A stretch of 64,000 nt of DNA from UBA961 sp049317525 (GTDB taxonomy: Bacteria; Bacteroidota; Ignavibacteria; Kapaibacteriales; UBA961), in NCBI GenBank assembly GCA_049317525.1, contig JBMOIC010000016.1, forward strand, positions 1 to 64,000, in the 5' to 3' direction. Below the pieces are notes generated by a model. That model saw nothing but the letters and a program-made list of their open reading frames with translations, was not told where the DNA came from and ran no database searches. The position numbers and the translations under genes were made by a program. How positions within the stretch are numbered: position 1 is the stretch's first letter; the number at the start of each line of letters is the position of its first letter. This document shows, one piece after another, positions 61,929 through 64,000 of this stretch.

Positions 61929-64000
61929 ATGAAATTTTTGAAGTTTATAGCCTACTCTTTTACTTTTTTCTTTGCTGTGATGTGCTTTTCAATCTATGCA
62001 AATGCTCAAACAGATTCCTCATCAGCGGTTTTCGGGATTATTACAGGGACTGTACTAAATACTGGTACTCAATCTCCACTTAATGGTGCTTCTATTATTG
62101 TTAATGGTACAAAAATTGGCACTCTTACAAATTCAAATGGAAAATTTACTTTAAGAAAAGTTCCAGTGGGTATAGTAAGTGTTAAAGTAAGTGCAATTGG
62201 CTTTGAATCGAGAACATATTCAGATATCGCTGTTAGTTCTGGTAAACCATCTACAATAACAGTAGAGTTAAATGAAAAAGCAATCCAAATTCAATCAACA
62301 GAAGTAGAAGCCAGTTATTTCCAAAGAAGTCCTGAAACAATTACCAGTACTCAACTATTAAATTCAGAAGATATAAGACGTGCACCAGGCGTTCAAGAAG
62401 ATGTAATTAGAGCGGTTGCTTTATTACCTGGTGTGAATGTTACTGCAGCTGGTAGGAATGATCTTATAGTTCGTGGTGGCGCTCCATTCGAAAACCTATT
62501 CGTAGTAGATAATATCGAAATCCCAAATATTAATCATTTTGGTTCTCAAGGTTCAACTGGGGGGCCTTTGTCTTTGATCAATATTGATTTTGTTAGACAA
62601 GTAAGTTTTAGTGCAGGAGGATTTTCTGGCAGATTTGGCGATAGAGTATCCTCACTAACAAATATTTCTTTAAGAGATGGCAATGAAGAGCGTTTTGGAG
62701 GAGAAATAAACTTTTCTGCAACTGGCTTTGGCATTATTGGAGAAGGCCCAATTGGAGACAAAGGATCTTATTGGTTTAGTGCACGAAGATCATATCTAGA
62801 TATTCTATTCAAAGCACTTGGGTTTAGCTTTATTCCAGATTATTGGGATTTTCAATCAAAAGTTTCATATCGATTAGATGAAAAAAATAGTTTGTCTTTT
62901 CTTACCATTGGTGCAATAGACAAGATTTCTTTTAACAATACCGACGAAGATGATAAATATGCCAATAGTAGAATTAATTCTCCTTCTCAAAATCAGTATT
63001 TTTCTGGATTAACATGGAAAAGTTTGATTATTGAAAAAGATGTAAATGGTTATTTTTTAATGACTTTAGGTAGAACTTTTTCCGCATTTCAAACTTCGCA
63101 AAAAGATTCAAATCTTAATACTTTATTTAATAATACTTCCTCAGAAGGCGAAAACAGCTTAAGAACAGATGTATTTCTGCAGTTTTCTCCTCATTTTGAA
63201 GTGATTATTGGGAATATTGCTAAATACGCTTCAAAGTTAGATTATTCTCTTTTTCTCGATCAAAGATTTAGAAGAGATGACAATGGAATCCCTAAAGAAT
63301 TAGCTGTTGATAGCTCGTTTACTGCATTTCGAAATGCAACACATGCTTCTGCTGTTATAACCTATAATTCATGGAAAGCAACAATTGGCACTAGATTAGA
63401 TTATTATGCCTTTTTGCAAGAATCCCTATATTTTTCTCCTAGACTCAGTATTTCTTATGGTATCAATGCCACAAATACCCTTAGTCTAAGCGCTGGTAGA
63501 TATTATCAATCACCCTCTTATATTTGGCTTTTAGGAGACCCCTCAAATCAAGAAAATCTTAAAGCAATTAAAGCTGATCAAATTGTATTGGGATATGAGA
63601 ATCAATTAGAATCTGATCTCAAATTCCAAATAGAAGGTTATTATAAATGGTATGGTAATTATGCCGGCAGAGTGTTCCGTCCGCAAGCCGTTTTAGCTCC
63701 TTCTGGCTTTGACGATGTTCAAAATGATATTCCTTTTGGCCTAGAACCTTTATCAAGTTCTTGCGATGGTTATGCAAGAGGCGTGGAAGTTTTTGTTCAA
63801 AAAAAGATGGGTGACATTCCACTATATGGATTAATCAGTATAACAATAAATCAATCTAGTTTTAATGGATTAGATGGGATAGAAAGGCCAGGCGCTTTTG
63901 ATAGTAGATTCATTTTTAATATAGCAGGTGGCTATAGATTTAATGAAAACTGGGAAATTTCAAGCAAGTTTAGAATGTCTACCGGTGCGCCAACTACTCC
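61929..64000 (+). CDS. TonB-dependent receptor with carboxypeptidase-like regulatory domain, 3' end missing
   Basis: Open reading frame runs from the ATG at 61929 past the window end (690 codons seen). Signal peptide (FIAYSFTFFFAVMCFSIYA), then a CarboxypepD-regulatory-like domain (GTVLNTGTQSPLNGASIIVN, TNSNGKFTLRKVPVG; ~35-120), a plug domain (RAPGVQEDVIRAVALLPGVN, LIVRGGAPFENLFVVDNIEI) and the start of the beta-barrel. Outer-membrane importer powered by TonB. No SusD gene is visible on this side; the ligand is unknown. Confidence 0.9.
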   Translation, partial: MKFLKFIAYSFTFFFAVMCFSIYANAQTDSSSAVFGIITGTVLNTGTQSPLNGASIIVNGTKIGTLTNSNGKFTLRKVPVGIVSVKVSAIGFESRTYSDIAVSSGKPSTITVELNEKAIQIQSTEVEASYFQRSPETITSTQLLNSEDIRRAPGVQEDVIRAVALLPGVNVTAAGRNDLIVRGGAPFENLFVVDNIEIPNINHFGSQGSTGGPLSLINIDFVRQVSFSAGGFSGRFGDRVSSLTNISLRDGNEERFGGEINFSATGFGIIGEGPIGDKGSYWFSARRSYLDILFKALGFSFIPDYWDFQSKVSYRLDEKNSLSFLTIGAIDKISFNNTDEDDKYANSRINSPSQNQYFSGLTWKSLIIEKDVNGYFLMTLGRTFSAFQTSQKDSNLNTLFNNTSSEGENSLRTDVFLQFSPHFEVIIGNIAKYASKLDYSLFLDQRFRRDDNGIPKELAVDSSFTAFRNATHASAVITYNSWKATIGTRLDYYAFLQESLYFSPRLSISYGINATNTLSLSAGRYYQSPSYIWLLGDPSNQENLKAIKADQIVLGYENQLESDLKFQIEGYYKWYGNYAGRVFRPQAVLAPSGFDDVQNDIPFGLEPLSSSCDGYARGVEVFVQKKMGDIPLYGLISITINQSSFNGLDGIERPGAFDSRFIFNIAGGYRFNENWEISSKFRMSTGAPTT

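Overview
The window looks like a chromosomal segment of an AT-rich member of the FCB superphylum (Bacteroidota / Chlorobiota / Kapabacteria / Ignavibacteria side). Evidence: two secreted proteins end in type IX secretion-like C-terminal sorting domains (one with the QNxPNPF signature common in Kapabacteria/Ignavibacteria); a TonB-dependent receptor carries an N-terminal carboxypeptidase-regulatory-like domain; several promoters show the Bacteroidota -7 motif TAnnTTTG; envelope genes are those of a Gram-negative cell (rfaE2, KdsD-type isomerase, lipoproteins, beta-barrels). The exact lineage is an inference. Gene density is very high. No rRNA, tRNA, CRISPR array, insertion sequence or prophage was found.

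Layout. 1-284: hairpin-rich non-coding stretch with two copies of a GC-rich repeat. 285-6688 (minus): family-4 uracil-DNA glycosylase, phosphoglucomutase-type enzyme, enolase, pterin dehydratase, thioredoxin, class I/II aminotransferase, TerC membrane protein. 6875-11954 (plus): ECF sigma factor, a protein with an anti-sigma-like N-terminus fused through one membrane helix and a linker to an outer-membrane-barrel-like domain, a lipoprotein, and a type IX-secreted surface protein; this is the best candidate for an unusual system. 12030-14338 (minus): gcvT and a coiled-coil protein. 14487-16525 (plus): groES-groEL under a textbook CIRCE operator. 16577-19314 (minus): dapA, an HExxH peptidase, a metallo-hydrolase. 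19502-20863 (plus): kynurenine 3-monooxygenase. 20858-28604 (minus): ten-gene run queF-queD-gltX-lipoprotein-NtrC-type regulator-lipoprotein-lepB-cdaA-pcm-rfaE2. 28651-30662 (plus): rlmB, an NTF2-like protein and a cytoplasmic-looking cobalamin-binding-type protein. 30644-32810 (minus): dnaB, copper-chaperone-like domain, small barrel. 32968-34740 (plus): miaB, yraN. 34741-38555 (minus): M28 peptidase, PaaE-like reductase, SufT-like, SufU-like. 38744-41146 (plus): guaB, xerD. 41147-43321 (minus): PASTA penicillin-binding protein. 43495-45034 (plus): exonuclease, ABC-2 permease. 45031-45906 (minus): cdsA. 46015-48999 (plus): 3HCDH-like protein, HAD phosphatase, unknown 460-residue protein. 49000-51720 (minus): glycosyltransferase, AtuA family, membrane protein. 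51897-53177 (plus): RodZ-like. 53178-61751 (minus): KdsD-like, HIT protein, a 1573-residue surface protein, purN, unknown Rossmann protein. 61929-64000 (plus): TonB-dependent receptor, cut by the window end.

Most genes are housekeeping: nucleotide synthesis (guaB, purN), tRNA and rRNA modification (queD, queF, miaB, rlmB), chaperones, envelope building (cdsA, lepB, PBP, rfaE2, KdsD, RodZ) and c-di-AMP synthesis (cdaA). Compaction stands out: seven of nine convergent gene pairs have abutting or overlapping ends, and the terminator of the M28 peptidase appears to be buried inside the coding sequence of the opposing yraN gene.
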